Shown piece by piece: positions 23,215-32,817 of a stretch of 64,000 nt of DNA (positions are counted from its first letter, which is position 1; each line of letters opens with the position of its first letter). The translations under genes and the position numbers were made by a program. Location of the stretch: the NCBI GenBank assembly GCA_964512995.1, contig CAZELM010000001.1:1-64000 (forward strand). Reading direction: 5' to 3'. The notes below the pieces were generated by a model. It was not told the DNA's origin. It was given only the letters and a program-made list of their open reading frames with translations, and ran no database searches. The stretch is from CAZELM01 sp964512995 (lineage in GTDB: Bacteria > CSSED10-310).

Positions 23215-24402
23215 ATGGATATAATGACCATACAGAATACACTTCGCCATGAACAGCTCGACGGATGGCTGATCACGGATTTTCAGAACACCAATATTCC
23301 CGCGCTCCAATGCCTGAATCTGGATCCGCACCGTCACGCAACCCGCCGATGGTTCTATTTCATTCCAGCCGATGGAAATCCCGTCAGACTGGTCCATGCC
23401 ATCGAACCCCATCTCCTGGATCAGCTCCCCGGAGACCATCAGACCTATTTTGGCTGGAAACAGCGGGATGCTTTGCTCGCTTCCATCCTGCCTTCCCACG
23501 GACGCATCGCCATGGAATACTCCCCATACGCCCGAATCCCGTCCGCTTCCCGCGTCGATGGCGGCACTCTGGATCTGATCCGCAGTCTGGGAGTCACCAT
23601 TGTGTCCTCCGCAGATCTGCTTCAGTCCGTCACCGCCCGGTGGACTCCCGAATCAATGGAATCCCATCACCAGGCCGCCGCCTTTCTCCGCAGGACCATC
23701 GATGAAGTCTGGGAGTATATCGGTCAACGGCTGCGAACCACCCCTCCCACAGAATACGACATCCAGCAATTCATTCTGACGCGATTTCATGCGGCATCGT
23801 TCCAGACCGATTCTCCGCCGATCTGCGCCGTTGGTGTGCATTCCGCGGATCCCCATTTCGATGTTCCATCCGAAAACAGCGCGGCCATATCATCCGATAC
23901 GCTGATTCTGGTCGATATGTGGGCCAGGAAACAACAACCGGATGCCATCTATGCCGATATCACGTGGATGGCGTATGTTGGTGACACGATTCCGGAAGAC
24001 GTTTCTCGCGTATTCGAAATTGTATTGATGGGCCGAGACGCGGCGCTTCAGGGTGTAAAACAGGCATTCACCCGAAATCAAGCCGTCACGGGTGCGGATG
24101 TCGACCGGCTCTGCCGGGATGTCATCGAACGGAACGGGTTCGGCTCTCAATTCATCCATCGTACCGGCCATTCTCTCGGACAGACCGTTCATGGGCCGGG
24201 AGCCAATATAGACAGTTTGGAATCCGAAGATGATCGTAAAATTCTGCCAAGCACTGGATTCACCATCGAACCGGGAATCTATCTGCCGGGCAGGTTTGGG
24301 GTTCGATCGGAGATCAATGTTGTCATTTCAGCAGAAGGTGCCGTGGACGTATCCGGGTGTCCCATTCAGACTCAATGTGTAAAAATACCGGTTTACGATT
24401 GA
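23215..24402 (+). CDS. M24 family metallopeptidase (Xaa-Pro aminopeptidase/dipeptidase-like)
   Basis: 395 residues. The N-terminal ~150 residues form the creatinase-like non-catalytic domain. The C-terminal pita-bread domain has the metal ligands: Asp in ILVDMW, Asp in YADITW, His in RTGHSLG, Glu in FTIEPGIY and Glu in RSEINVV. It likely removes or cleaves Xaa-Pro peptide bonds in the cytoplasm using two metal ions. The ATG at 23215 follows a GGGAGAGAG purine-rich site. It is the first protein gene of the backbone, convergent with the DUF1189 gene, with a 10-bp overlap of the 3' ends. Confidence 0.88.
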   Translation: MDIMTIQNTLRHEQLDGWLITDFQNTNIPALQCLNLDPHRHATRRWFYFIPADGNPVRLVHAIEPHLLDQLPGDHQTYFGWKQRDALLASILPSHGRIAMEYSPYARIPSASRVDGGTLDLIRSLGVTIVSSADLLQSVTARWTPESMESHHQAAAFLRRTIDEVWEYIGQRLRTTPPTEYDIQQFILTRFHAASFQTDSPPICAVGVHSADPHFDVPSENSAAISSDTLILVDMWARKQQPDAIYADITWMAYVGDTIPEDVSRVFEIVLMGRDAALQGVKQAFTRNQAVTGADVDRLCRDVIERNGFGSQFIHRTGHSLGQTVHGPGANIDSLESEDDRKILPSTGFTIEPGIYLPGRFGVRSEINVVISAEGAVDVSGCPIQTQCVKIPVYD

Positions 24403-25217
24403 GATTGAATCATCGGGGAGATGTATTTCCGGGTTCCCAGAACAACCAATCCGCCATAGATCACCATACTGAGATTGAACAGCATGGTGTTCTGACTGAT
24501 ATGAAGAAACGGTCCGGTATTGAGCGTGAAAAAGATGGATTCGATCGTTTCGATGAAATGGACCGGAGTCATAGCCGTCATGGCGAGGATTAACCGTTCG
24601 TTGACCGGCAGCAGGACGCGTGAAATGCTCATGACAATCCCGACGCTGATCGTTCCGAACAGCAGAAAAAACAATTTGTAAAAGATCCATTCAAGCAGAA
24701 GCATGGTCTCGAACATGACAAAAAGGAGAGCCGTCGCGCTGTGCCGGTACTCCCGCAAGATATCTCCGTTGATCATCAGATTCGCCTGGACGATATTTTG
24801 ATACGGAATTTCGATGGGAGCATTATCTTTATTCACAAAAAGCACCTGGTTTTTCCGGAATATGAATCCGTATTCGTAGAGCGGGTCGATCTGAACCTCT
24901 TCCTGCGAGGTATCTACAATGATCTGAATCTGCTTGCCGGCATAACTGATCCGGCGATCGTTTGGAACGAGCAGTTCGCCATTGTAAATCTCCATCGGTG
25001 GAAAATGCTGATCATATATATCTGCGATTTCGGCGTATTGCGCATGACCCCGGATCGTCATGGCGATGGAGATCACGGTGATATTGATCAGGATCGTCAG
25101 TATAAAATATCTGAGGCAACGGGATTTGGTGATAAAGCGCAGAAACAGATAGGAGTACGGATCTATGCTGCTGAAGACCCATTTTAAGTAAGACACAGAT
25201 TGATCGTTTGCCGTCAT
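24393..25217 (-). CDS. DUF1189-like integral membrane protein
   Basis: 274 residues with a DUF1189 pattern: an N-terminal helix (YFILTILINITVISIAMTI, ~40-60), a long extracytoplasmic region (~60-160) with FPPMEIYNGEL, and a cluster of C-terminal membrane segments (~165-265). Function of the family is unknown. It overlaps the end of the M24 gene by 10 bp on the opposite strand. It shares an upstream region of about 120 bp with the divergent radical SAM gene. Confidence 0.65.
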   Translation of the reverse strand: MTANDQSVSYLKWVFSSIDPYSYLFLRFITKSRCLRYFILTILINITVISIAMTIRGHAQYAEIADIYDQHFPPMEIYNGELLVPNDRRISYAGKQIQIIVDTSQEEVQIDPLYEYGFIFRKNQVLFVNKDNAPIEIPYQNIVQANLMINGDILREYRHSATALLFVMFETMLLLEWIFYKLFFLLFGTISVGIVMSISRVLLPVNERLILAMTAMTPVHFIETIESIFFTLNTGPFLHISQNTMLFNLSMVIYGGLVVLGTRKYISPMIQSQS

Positions 25218-25339
25218 GCAAAATCCCTCTTCGCAGTATTTTAAACGGTATGGATTTCCGATACAACATATTATCCTCTGCGCTGGTCGGCGTCGGAGAT
25301 TCTGGAATGGAACCGTTTTGCATTCACGGAGGAACTGAA

Positions 25340-26764
25340 ATGAAGGTCATGCTCATCGTACCCCCCTGGACCATATGGGATATCCGCGCTCATGATACTC
25401 AGGGAATCGCCGGTTTCTGGCCGCCGATCGGAACACTGTATATCGCTTCTGTTCTTCGGGAGCATGGATTTCAGGTCGTGTTCCGGGAAGGGGGATTCTA
25501 CTCCTCCGATGAACTTCTTCGTCAGATTGACGATGAGAATCCGGATGTATTGGGAGCGTTTGTGATCGCGATGTTCTGGGAGCGGACCAAAACATTGTTC
25601 CACCAGATCAAACAACGGCATCCCGGTATTTTCCTGATGGCAGGAGGCCATGGTCCTTCCGCATTCAAGCGCCGGGCGCTGGAGGAACTCCCGGAACTCG
25701 ACGCAGCGGTGATCTCCGAGGCCGAATACACGGTTCTTGAAATCGTTCAGCGGATTTCCCGGTCGGAATCACTTCGGGGCGTGACAGGATGTGTTGTCCG
25801 TGAAAATGGAGAGATCATTGAAAATCCACTCCGGCCGTTCATTCAGAACCTGGATGAACTTCCATTCCCGGCAATGGATCTGGCGGAGTTGAAACGGTAT
25901 CGACCATCCTATGGTCAGGTCATGCGGACGCCGTCCATGCAGGTCATATCAAGCCGGGGGTGCATGAATGATTGCCTGTATTGTTACCGGCTGATGGGCC
26001 GGCATGTTCTCCGATTCCGGTCTCCCGCGAATGTGGTGGATGAGATCGAGCTGTACGTGAAGAAATATGGCGCACGGGATATCAAATTCTGGGATGAATC
26101 ATTCACGTATAACCGGGACCGGACCATCGGGATCTGCGATGAACTGCTCCGCAGGAAAATCAATGTCTCGTGGTGGGTGTCGGCCCGAGCGGATTGCGTG
26201 GACCCGGAACTGCTCCGCTGGATGAAACGCGCTGGATGCTGGTGCATCAATTTCGGTGTGGAGTCCGGTGTGCAGAAAAATCTCGATACATTGCGAAAAA
26301 ATCTCACCGTGGACCAGATCACCCAGGCGGTCAGGATGGCTCACGAAGCCGGCATCAAGACATTTACTACCTATATTTTCGGGATTCCCGGAGAAACATT
26401 CGAAGAAGGGTTGCAGACCATTCGGCATGCCAAATCACTGAACTCCTATATCACCGAGTTCTTTCCGATTTCTCCATTTCCAGGTACCGATCTATGGGAT
26501 CTCGCCTGCCAGAGTCAGGGATTCACCCGGGATTTCACCAACATCGGCCTGCTCAAAGAAGAAATCATCTATGCGCCGGATACCATGACTCAGGCTCAGG
26601 TCAGTGAACTCCGTCGCCGGGCGTTTCGGGAGTATTATATCCGTCCCCGATTTGTCTGGAGGTATGTGACCGGCATTCGGTCCTGGTTTGAGCTGAAGGC
26701 GTTGTTTGCGGGAGCGTTGACGGTCTTGAAGTTTACGCGCAAGCGGGATACTGCGTGTCAGTAA
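25340..26764 (+). CDS. B12-binding domain radical SAM protein
   Basis: 474 residues from ATG 25340 (GGAGG upstream; an in-frame ATG at 25208 has no site). Residues 1-135 form a cobalamin-binding-type Rossmann domain (VMLIVPPW..., PPIGTLYIASVLREHG, PDVLGAFVIAMFWERT). The radical SAM core has CMNDCLYC at about 208-215, FWDESFTYN, CINFGVESG and YIFGIPGET. The arrangement is that of the methyltransferase/cyclase group of B12 radical SAM enzymes (BchE-like superfamily), with substrate unknown. The family acts on lipids, cofactors or antibiotics in anaerobes. No pathway partners are adjacent. Confidence 0.88.
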   Translation: MKVMLIVPPWTIWDIRAHDTQGIAGFWPPIGTLYIASVLREHGFQVVFREGGFYSSDELLRQIDDENPDVLGAFVIAMFWERTKTLFHQIKQRHPGIFLMAGGHGPSAFKRRALEELPELDAAVISEAEYTVLEIVQRISRSESLRGVTGCVVRENGEIIENPLRPFIQNLDELPFPAMDLAELKRYRPSYGQVMRTPSMQVISSRGCMNDCLYCYRLMGRHVLRFRSPANVVDEIELYVKKYGARDIKFWDESFTYNRDRTIGICDELLRRKINVSWWVSARADCVDPELLRWMKRAGCWCINFGVESGVQKNLDTLRKNLTVDQITQAVRMAHEAGIKTFTTYIFGIPGETFEEGLQTIRHAKSLNSYITEFFPISPFPGTDLWDLACQSQGFTRDFTNIGLLKEEIIYAPDTMTQAQVSELRRRAFREYYIRPRFVWRYVTGIRSWFELKALFAGALTVLKFTRKRDTACQ

Positions 26765-26823
26765 TCGGATGCTCATACGCACGGGATTCGGTTCAGAAAG
26801 AGCGTTTCATTCCGTCCGGAGAT

Positions 26824-27747
26824 TTAACTCCAAAAGAAAACCGCAATCCATGTGATCAGACCGGAACTGAGCGGTGTCATGATCCATCCGATACCGATTT
26901 TGGCGAGGATTCTGAAATTGACAGCTCGAATTCCTCTCACCAGTCCGATACCGATCACGGCACCGACGATCGCCTGAGAAGATGAGACGGGCACGCCGAT
27001 CTGTGTATAAATGTGCACCGTAATCGAATGAGCCAGTGTGGAGATAAGTGCTCCCAGTGGTCCGATCAAGGTGATCTTGGCTCCCACAGTATAGATTACC
27101 TTTTTGGAGAACAGAATCGCTCCCAGGGCAATGGCGATTCCGCCATACAATGCTGCTGGTCTGGGATCGAGCAGGCCGGCATTGACATAAACGCCGGTGG
27201 AGTTGGCGACGTTGTTGGCTCCCAATGCATACGATCCGTAACATCCGGATATCAGAAAAGTGATTCTGACGAAGTTTTCAAATCCCCGGATCGATTTGAT
27301 ATAACGGGATACCAGAAAATCGGTGAATCGGTAGATGAGATAAGCGATGATGGCCGCTCCGATGGGCGTGAACACCCAGCAGATGAACATCTTCAGGAGC
27401 TGCATATAATTCGGAGATCCGTCTACCAGCATCGACCCGACAATCGCTCCGACAATCGCCTGGGATGTCGATGCAGGAATCGCATAGATCGTCAGGATGA
27501 TCATGGTGATCGCAGCGGCCATTGTGCAGATAAACGCCTGATTTAAATCCAGCGCACCCAGTTCACCCAGGCTTTTCATGCATTTGGGTCCTTCCAGAAC
27601 TGCTCCGAGAACCACGAAAATGCTGAGCATCACCATTGCATTCCGGAAGCTGATCAGTTTGGAAGCGATACCGGTACCGAAAATATTGGCGGCATCGTTC
27701 GCTCCCAAACTGCCGCCCATCAACAATCCACTGATGATTCTGAACAT
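26824..27747 (-). CDS. PiT family inorganic phosphate transporter
   Basis: 307 residues. The two PiT halves are visible: GANDAANIFGTGIAS near the N terminus and GANNVANSTGVYV in the middle, plus the paired PASTSQAIVGAIVG and PVSSSQAIVGAVIG boxes. About eight to ten membrane segments lack the large cytoplasmic loop, as in short bacterial/archaeal forms. It takes up phosphate with a cation. The DUF47 gene lies 20 bp upstream in the same operon and is the usual regulatory partner. Confidence 0.93.
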   Translation of the reverse strand: MFRIISGLLMGGSLGANDAANIFGTGIASKLISFRNAMVMLSIFVVLGAVLEGPKCMKSLGELGALDLNQAFICTMAAAITMIILTIYAIPASTSQAIVGAIVGSMLVDGSPNYMQLLKMFICWVFTPIGAAIIAYLIYRFTDFLVSRYIKSIRGFENFVRITFLISGCYGSYALGANNVANSTGVYVNAGLLDPRPAALYGGIAIALGAILFSKKVIYTVGAKITLIGPLGALISTLAHSITVHIYTQIGVPVSSSQAIVGAVIGIGLVRGIRAVNFRILAKIGIGWIMTPLSSGLITWIAVFFWS

Positions 27748-27767
27748 GTCCGTATCTTCGCTCGAGA

Positions 27768-28406
27768 TTAAAGCTTGTGTTTGGCGGCGATGATTTCCAC
27801 CTGATCGGACACATCTTCGATGAGATTCGAGATGATACAGATCTGGTCAATAAAACTTTTCAGGTGGAATTTGTCGAGTTTTTCGATGCTGCTCTTAAAA
27901 ATATCCCGTGTGGCATGGAATTGCAATTCGTCGATTTTGCTTTCCATCAGACGGACGGATTTGGCCAGTTCGCTGATTTCCCGTTTGCCCGAAATGAAAT
28001 TGAGGAGCATTTCTTTCAAAGGGATATAATTTTCAACGGTAAGCTGGATCATCTCCACGATAGCGGCTTCAGCGAATTCCGGGATCTCCGGCCGTGTCAA
28101 TGTCACGTAGTCACACAGATGTTCCGCCTGATTGGCAATATTGTCAACACTCTCGATCAGTCGGAAGTAGTCTTCCCGGTAAATCGGAAGAAACGCACCG
28201 GAACTGAGCATCTGTCCGATTTTTCGCCGCAGTTTATCCGCTTTGTGTTCCAGCCGGTGAACCTGAAAGGATTCCTGTTTGAATTTCTTGTTATTGTGTA
28301 AATAATCATGCAGCATATTTCGCATTTCTTCCAAAACAATTTCGATCTGATCGAACAGCTTAAACATCATTTCTTCGACTACTCTGGCTTTTTTATCAAA
28401 AAACAT
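27768..28406 (-). CDS. DUF47/PhoU-like phosphate transport regulator
   Basis: 212 residues, all-helical, PhoU-fold DUF47 family. Typical words include VHRLEHKADKLRRKIGQML, DYFRLIESVDNIANQAEHLCDYV and ESKIDELQFHATRDIF, with acidic E/D-x3-D pairs that bind metals in PhoU. It is transcribed as the first gene of an operon with the PiT transporter and likely modulates its activity in the cytoplasm. A GGGAGGAG site precedes the ATG. Confidence 0.9.
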   Translation of the reverse strand: MFFDKKARVVEEMMFKLFDQIEIVLEEMRNMLHDYLHNNKKFKQESFQVHRLEHKADKLRRKIGQMLSSGAFLPIYREDYFRLIESVDNIANQAEHLCDYVTLTRPEIPEFAEAAIVEMIQLTVENYIPLKEMLLNFISGKREISELAKSVRLMESKIDELQFHATRDIFKSSIEKLDKFHLKSFIDQICIISNLIEDVSDQVEIIAAKHKL

Positions 28407-28571
28407 GAGCTCCTCCCTTGAATTTAGGAAAATGCAGGACCATTGATAACACGGCGTCCCCGATCAATCAAGTTCCAGATGAATGAGTTATCTGGGCAGA
28501 CGACTCATTACGTTTCCTTTTCATGGCGATCGTGATAGATTACATTCGGTCGTGTTGGAAAGGAGTTACCT

Positions 28572-29180
28572 ATGACGGCTCATGTTTTGGATGTTCGCGG
28601 ACAGCCGTGCCCATTGCCGGTGGTTCGGACACGGAAAGCAATGGACACGGAAACGGAGATGATGGTGCTTGTCAGTACGGATGATCAGGCGGGTAATGTC
28701 AGTCGGATGGCGGAGCGGTCGGGCTGGACAGTTCAGACGGAGAAAAAATCGGATCATCTCCAATTAACTCTCCGGAAAGGGGAGACATCTCAGGAACCAC
28801 AAGTCGTTCCGGAAGATCTCGTCTGCGCCACTCCACAGTCAACAAAATCCAAAATTGTCGTGATCACCTCGGATTGCATGGGCAAAGGACCGGAAGATCT
28901 CGGCCGGATCCTGATGCGGTCGTTTCTGGGTGTAATGAAAGAGGTGGACAGGAAACCCCATCGGCTGATTTTTTACAACAGCGGAGTTAAACTGGTGGTG
29001 GAGGGCTCGCCCGTCCTGCTGGAGATTCAGGAACTGAGTGATCGGGGAATCGAGATTATGGCCTGCGGCACGTGTCTGGATTTCTTCAATATCAAAGATA
29101 AACTGGCAGTCGGCCGCATTTCGAACATGTACGAAATCGCGTCCAATATGCTGAATTCCGATAATGCCCTGTTTATCTGA
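28572..29180 (+). CDS. yedF: YedF-type selenium metabolism sulfurtransferase-like protein
   Basis: 202 residues in two domains. Residues 1-75 are a TusA-like domain with the CPLP motif (LDVRGQPCPLPVVRTRKAM). Residues ~95-200 are a DsrE-like domain with MGKGPEDLG and a conserved ACGTCLDFF cysteine pair. This fusion is the YedF family found beside selD. It may carry selenium or sulfur as a persulfide/perselenide to the selenophosphate synthase. It ends 17 bp before the proposed selD start, so the two are co-transcribed. AAAGGAG precedes the ATG. Confidence 0.9.
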   Translation: MTAHVLDVRGQPCPLPVVRTRKAMDTETEMMVLVSTDDQAGNVSRMAERSGWTVQTEKKSDHLQLTLRKGETSQEPQVVPEDLVCATPQSTKSKIVVITSDCMGKGPEDLGRILMRSFLGVMKEVDRKPHRLIFYNSGVKLVVEGSPVLLEIQELSDRGIEIMACGTCLDFFNIKDKLAVGRISNMYEIASNMLNSDNALFI

Positions 29181-29197
29181 TCGGGAGTATTCTTGTC

Positions 29198-30262
29198 GTG
29201 ACGGAAAACAGACGATTGACTGAAATGACCTGTGCCGCCGGGTGAGCGGGCAAGCGTGGCCCTGAGGCCTTGGCTCGTGTCACGGGTCATCTGAAAAATC
29301 TGTTCCCCAAGATGGATTTCCCTGAGATCATCAGCGGGTTGGGGGAGTCCGATGATGCCGCTGTGTACAAAATATCCGACCAGTCGGCCATGATCTTCAC
29401 CACCGACTTTTTTACGCCGATCGTCGATGATCCATATGCATACGGCGCTATTGCTGCGGCCAATGCGCTGAGCGATGTCTATGCGATGGGCGGGAATGTG
29501 ATCATGGCGCTCAATATCGCATGTTTCCCCAAAACAATGGATGAAGACATCATCCGGCGGATTCTGCTGGGTGGCGCCGAAAAGGTTCTGGAAGCGGGAG
29601 GCGCTATTGCGGGTGGTCACACCATTGACGATGAGGAACCCAAATACGGCCTGGCGGTTGTCGGCCTGATCCATCCGGATCGGCTGCTGGAAAAGCACGG
29701 AGCGCTCCCTGGGGACCGGTTGATACTCACGAAACCGATCGGAACGGGTCTCATCACAACAGCGCTGAAAGGTGGAATCGCAGATCCGGAGCATATTCAA
29801 CGGGCCATCGAATCCATGAGCCAACTCAATCGACAGGCTTCGGAACTGGCAAGTCAGGTGACCTGTCATGCGGCGACCGATATCACGGGATTCGGATTGA
29901 TCGGACATTCTTTGGAGCTGGCTGTACACAGTCATGTGACGCTCCGTCTGAACATCCAGCAAATCCCCTTACTCCCCGGCAGCCGGGAGTATGCCGAGCA
30001 GTGGTTGTTTCCCGCTGGAGCCAACCGGAACCGGGACGCTTTTCATCACATGGTATCGTACAGTGGACAAATTTCGGAGGAGACACAATTGATGCTGGCC
30101 ACTCCGGAGACGTCTGGTGGTCTGCTGCTGGCTTTACCCGATGATCAGGCACACCGATATATGGAGTTATGCCGGAATTCCGGTCAGCCGGCCTGGATCG
30201 TGGGGGAGGTTCTCGAAGGAGCTGCCGGGATCGAGTTCATATCCTCATCGCCCATACTGTGA
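29198..30262 (+). CDS. selD: selenophosphate synthase, selenocysteine-containing (TGA recoded)
   Basis: 354 residues if translation starts at GTG 29198 (GGGAG upstream) and reads through TGA at 29243-29245 as selenocysteine. The frame reads MTCAAGUAGKRGPEALARV, matching the SelD N-terminal motif in which Sec or Cys is followed by a Gly/Lys catalytic loop. The remainder has all the AIRS-type ATP sites: GESDDAAVY, TTDFFTPIVDDPY, GGNVIMALNIACFP and GGHTIDDEEP. It makes selenophosphate from selenide and ATP for Sec-tRNA and selenouridine. An ATG-only reading would start at 29270 and lose the catalytic residue. Confidence 0.92.
29243..29275 (+). promoter_or_regulatory. Sec codon and SECIS-like hairpin in selD
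   Basis: The TGA at 29243-29245 is followed, after 7 bases, by a hairpin at 29253-29275 with GGCC/GGCC around CTGA and an outer AGC/GCT pairing. A bacterial SECIS is expected immediately after the UGA within the coding sequence and this is in the right place. The match to a SelB-binding loop was not tested. Confidence 0.6.
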
Positions 30263-30315
30263 TCTCTGCGGATCAGGATATCGTTTTTTTGAAACTGGCG
30301 ACGTGGTTGCCTTGT

Positions 30316-30699
30316 GTCAGATGCGATTTACAGAGTGTCAGACATGATTTACATGGTGTCAGATGTGATTGGCACCAATGTCAGATGCGATTTACAGAGT
30401 GTCAGACATGATTTACATGGTGTCAGATGTGATTGGCACCAATGTCAGATGCGATTTACAGAGTGTCAGACATGATTTACATGGTGTCAGATGTGATTGG
30501 CACCAATGTCAGATACGATTTACAGAGTGTCAGACATGATTTACATGGTGTCCGATGTAATTGGCACCAATGTCAGATGTGATTCACAGAGTGTCAGACA
30601 TGATTTACATGGTGTCAGATGTGATTGACACCAATGTCAGATGCGATTTACAGAGTGTCAGACATGATTTACATGGTGTCAGATGTGATTGGCGCTAAT
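30316..30699. repeat. six 64-bp tandem units, each of three ~21-bp subunits
   Basis: Units start at 30316, 30380, 30444, 30508, 30572 and 30636, exactly 64 bp apart with few substitutions. Each unit has three related subunits, starting GTCAGATGCGATTTACAGA, GTCAGACATGATTTACATGG and GTCAGATGTGATTGGCACC. Short open frames across it are by-products of the repeat. It lies between convergent selD and the TauE-like gene. The higher-order structure implies 21-bp duplication first, then 64-bp amplification. Role unknown; it may be a protein-binding array or simple slippage. Confidence 0.9.
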
Positions 30700-30742
30700 G
30701 TCATTAGATAGTTTTCGGATGAGGGCTGGAATTCGGCTGCGC

Positions 30743-31519
30743 TCAGTTCAGGAGGAGTTTTACTGCCATCGCCACCGTGGCCACAACCAGGACCCGTTTG
30801 ATCCATATTTCGCCACCTGCCACCGCTGCAAGGCTTCCCAGCCATCCGCCGATCGCGTTGCCGGCTGCCAGCACGATTGCCAGAGACCAGATCATCCGGT
30901 CATAGGCGATAAAAACAAACAATGAAATCACCGTGATGATGCCGATCACAAACACTTTGTGAGCATTGATTTTCACCAGATCCAGTCCGGTGATCCGCTG
31001 AAGCGATCCAATGATCAGAAATCCTACTCCGGCCTGAATGAAACCCGTGTAAAATCCGATTCCAGCAAAGGCCAGCATGGCGAGTATTTTCTGTGAGGCA
31101 TGCAAGGATGACTCCTCGATCCGGTTACCGGATGATCCGGACCGCTTGGTCAGGATCAGGATCAAGACACCGATCATCACCATTGCGAGCACTTTGCGAA
31201 ACAACGCATGGTCGATGGTGCTGGCATAGATGGCTCCAAGTATCGCACCGGGAATCGCGGGCAAGACCAACAACATGGAGAATCGCCAGTCACCGACTCC
31301 ACGGGATTTGAATCCGGCGACTGCGGAGATGCTCTGAGCCACAATGGACAGACGGTTCGTTCCGTTTGCGGTTGCGCCGTCGCACCCGAGAAAAATCAGG
31401 AGCGGGATGGTGATCAGTGATCCGCCTCCCGCAAGAACATTGGTGATCCCGGCAAAAATTCCCACAGTGAACAGAAGGAGCAATTTCCAGGGAGCATCGG
31501 AGTGAAGCATCATTTCCAT
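30743..31519 (-). CDS. TauE/SafE family anion permease
   Basis: 258 residues with about seven or eight membrane segments. Family words include GIFAGITNVLAGGGSLITIPLLIFLG near the N terminus, ANGTNRLSI and, in the second half, GFYTGFIQAGVGFLIIG, the internal inverted-repeat pattern of TauE/SafE. It probably exports sulfite, organosulfonate or similar anions across the inner membrane. Its start overlaps the end of the NYN gene by 10 bp, so the pair is co-transcribed. Confidence 0.88.
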   Translation of the reverse strand: MEMMLHSDAPWKLLLLFTVGIFAGITNVLAGGGSLITIPLLIFLGCDGATANGTNRLSIVAQSISAVAGFKSRGVGDWRFSMLLVLPAIPGAILGAIYASTIDHALFRKVLAMVMIGVLILILTKRSGSSGNRIEESSLHASQKILAMLAFAGIGFYTGFIQAGVGFLIIGSLQRITGLDLVKINAHKVFVIGIITVISLFVFIAYDRMIWSLAIVLAAGNAIGGWLGSLAAVAGGEIWIKRVLVVATVAMAVKLLLN

Positions 31520-32817
31520 GGAATAAAATACCGGTCAACCTGCACTTGATACTCCCGCTTGCCGTCCGTTCGGGTTTCCGAGATCAATTTCTGGAGTTTC
31601 AGGAATTTGAGCATTCGTGCGAGTTCTGCACGCCGGTCCGGTGATCCGAACAGAATCTTACACGCCTGGGGGAGATTGGTGAGTTTGGAATCGTATTTGA
31701 GAATGTGGATCAGCCACAGGCATCGTGTCCAGTAAATCGTCTTGTCGCACCGGTAATGAGCGATCGGTGTCGTATAGGATGTCAGCCAGCGATTCCGGAA
31801 ATCCTTGAAACTGCCGATATACATCATCATCCGGACCATATCCCGTACCATGGATTTATGAATACGGACCTTGTCTCGCTCATAAACTTCAGCAATTTCT
31901 TCAATCATATCGTTCAGGATCAGGCTTTGATTATCCCGGGGTTTTTTCAGAAGGGAGCAGATATCTTCAAAAATGCGTTTCTGAATGTCAGCGGGCATTG
32001 GCCGGAGCCCCACGGAATTCAGGATGGTCAGATAGTTTTCCATGTTGTTCTGTTCGGATTTGTCTCCATTTTCAGGGCTCAGGTCTGCCGTGGGTGGAGC
32101 GGATACTTCCAGTATGCCGGTTTTGGGTTCGACATCCAGATTGACAAATCCTTTCTGAGCGGCGACTTTCAGGAATCCCGAGAAGCTGTTGAATCCAAAG
32201 TTCCCTTCGTGGAAGTCGGGCCGTTTGCGTAACATGGATTTTTTGACGAAGGAGGCCTGGATACGTTCTTTACCGTCCCGATGCAGCGAGTGAATGGTAT
32301 CGACCAATAACTGGTAGATGTTTTCGCGATCCAGATCGGATGTGAGCCGGCGCGATTCCACCAGATTGTTGTAATAGATAAACTCGTCGCAATTCTGAAC
32401 CAGCAATCCACTGGTGCTCTCCCGGACACCGATACCGATCACCTGAAGGTTGTGTTCGCGGAGTTTGGTGATTAGGGGAAAGAAATCCTTGTCTCCCGTG
32501 ACAATGGCAAAGGTATCGATATGGCTCATGGACATGGCGATTTCCATGGCATCGACAACCATCTTGATATCTGTCGAATTTTTATTGACCGGCCCTCTCT
32601 GTGGCAGTTCGATCAGGTCGATGGCAAGATCCTGAATCTCAAACCGGTAGACATAGTGCCGGTTCCAATCGGCATAGGCGCGTTTGATGATCAAACGGCC
32701 TTTGTCTTTTAAGACTTCGATGATGGGATTGATCTGGAATCGGCCGAGGCCGAAATTTTCCGAGGCATAAATGATATTGTCCATATCGATGAGCAGTGCA
32801 ATTTTGGCTTCTGACAT
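31510..32817 (-). CDS. NYN domain RNase-like protein with LOTUS/OST-HTH domain
   Basis: 435 residues. Residues 1-150 are an NYN (LabA/DUF88) PIN-like domain with the acidic residues in LLIDMDNI, NKNSTDIKMVVDA and VTGDKDFFPLI. Residues ~160-240 look like an OST-HTH/LOTUS domain (LLVDTIHSLHRDGKERIQASFVKKSMLRKRPDFHEGNFGFNSFSGFLKVAAQKGFV). The rest (~270-435) is helical and unrecognised. NYN-LOTUS proteins are predicted RNA-processing nucleases, with LOTUS binding RNA or proteins. It overlaps the downstream TauE gene. Confidence 0.82.
   Translation of the reverse strand: MSEAKIALLIDMDNIIYASENFGLGRFQINPIIEVLKDKGRLIIKRAYADWNRHYVYRFEIQDLAIDLIELPQRGPVNKNSTDIKMVVDAMEIAMSMSHIDTFAIVTGDKDFFPLITKLREHNLQVIGIGVRESTSGLLVQNCDEFIYYNNLVESRRLTSDLDRENIYQLLVDTIHSLHRDGKERIQASFVKKSMLRKRPDFHEGNFGFNSFSGFLKVAAQKGFVNLDVEPKTGILEVSAPPTADLSPENGDKSEQNNMENYLTILNSVGLRPMPADIQKRIFEDICSLLKKPRDNQSLILNDMIEEIAEVYERDKVRIHKSMVRDMVRMMMYIGSFKDFRNRWLTSYTTPIAHYRCDKTIYWTRCLWLIHILKYDSKLTNLPQACKILFGSPDRRAELARMLKFLKLQKLISETRTDGKREYQVQVDRYFIPWK

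Noticed and set aside
29243..29245. Stop codon indicating a pseudogene in selD
   Set aside because: TGA lies exactly at the catalytic Sec/Cys position, with conserved residues on both sides and a following hairpin.
30316..30699. CRISPR array
   Set aside because: Units are contiguous tandem copies without unique spacers, and no cas genes are near.
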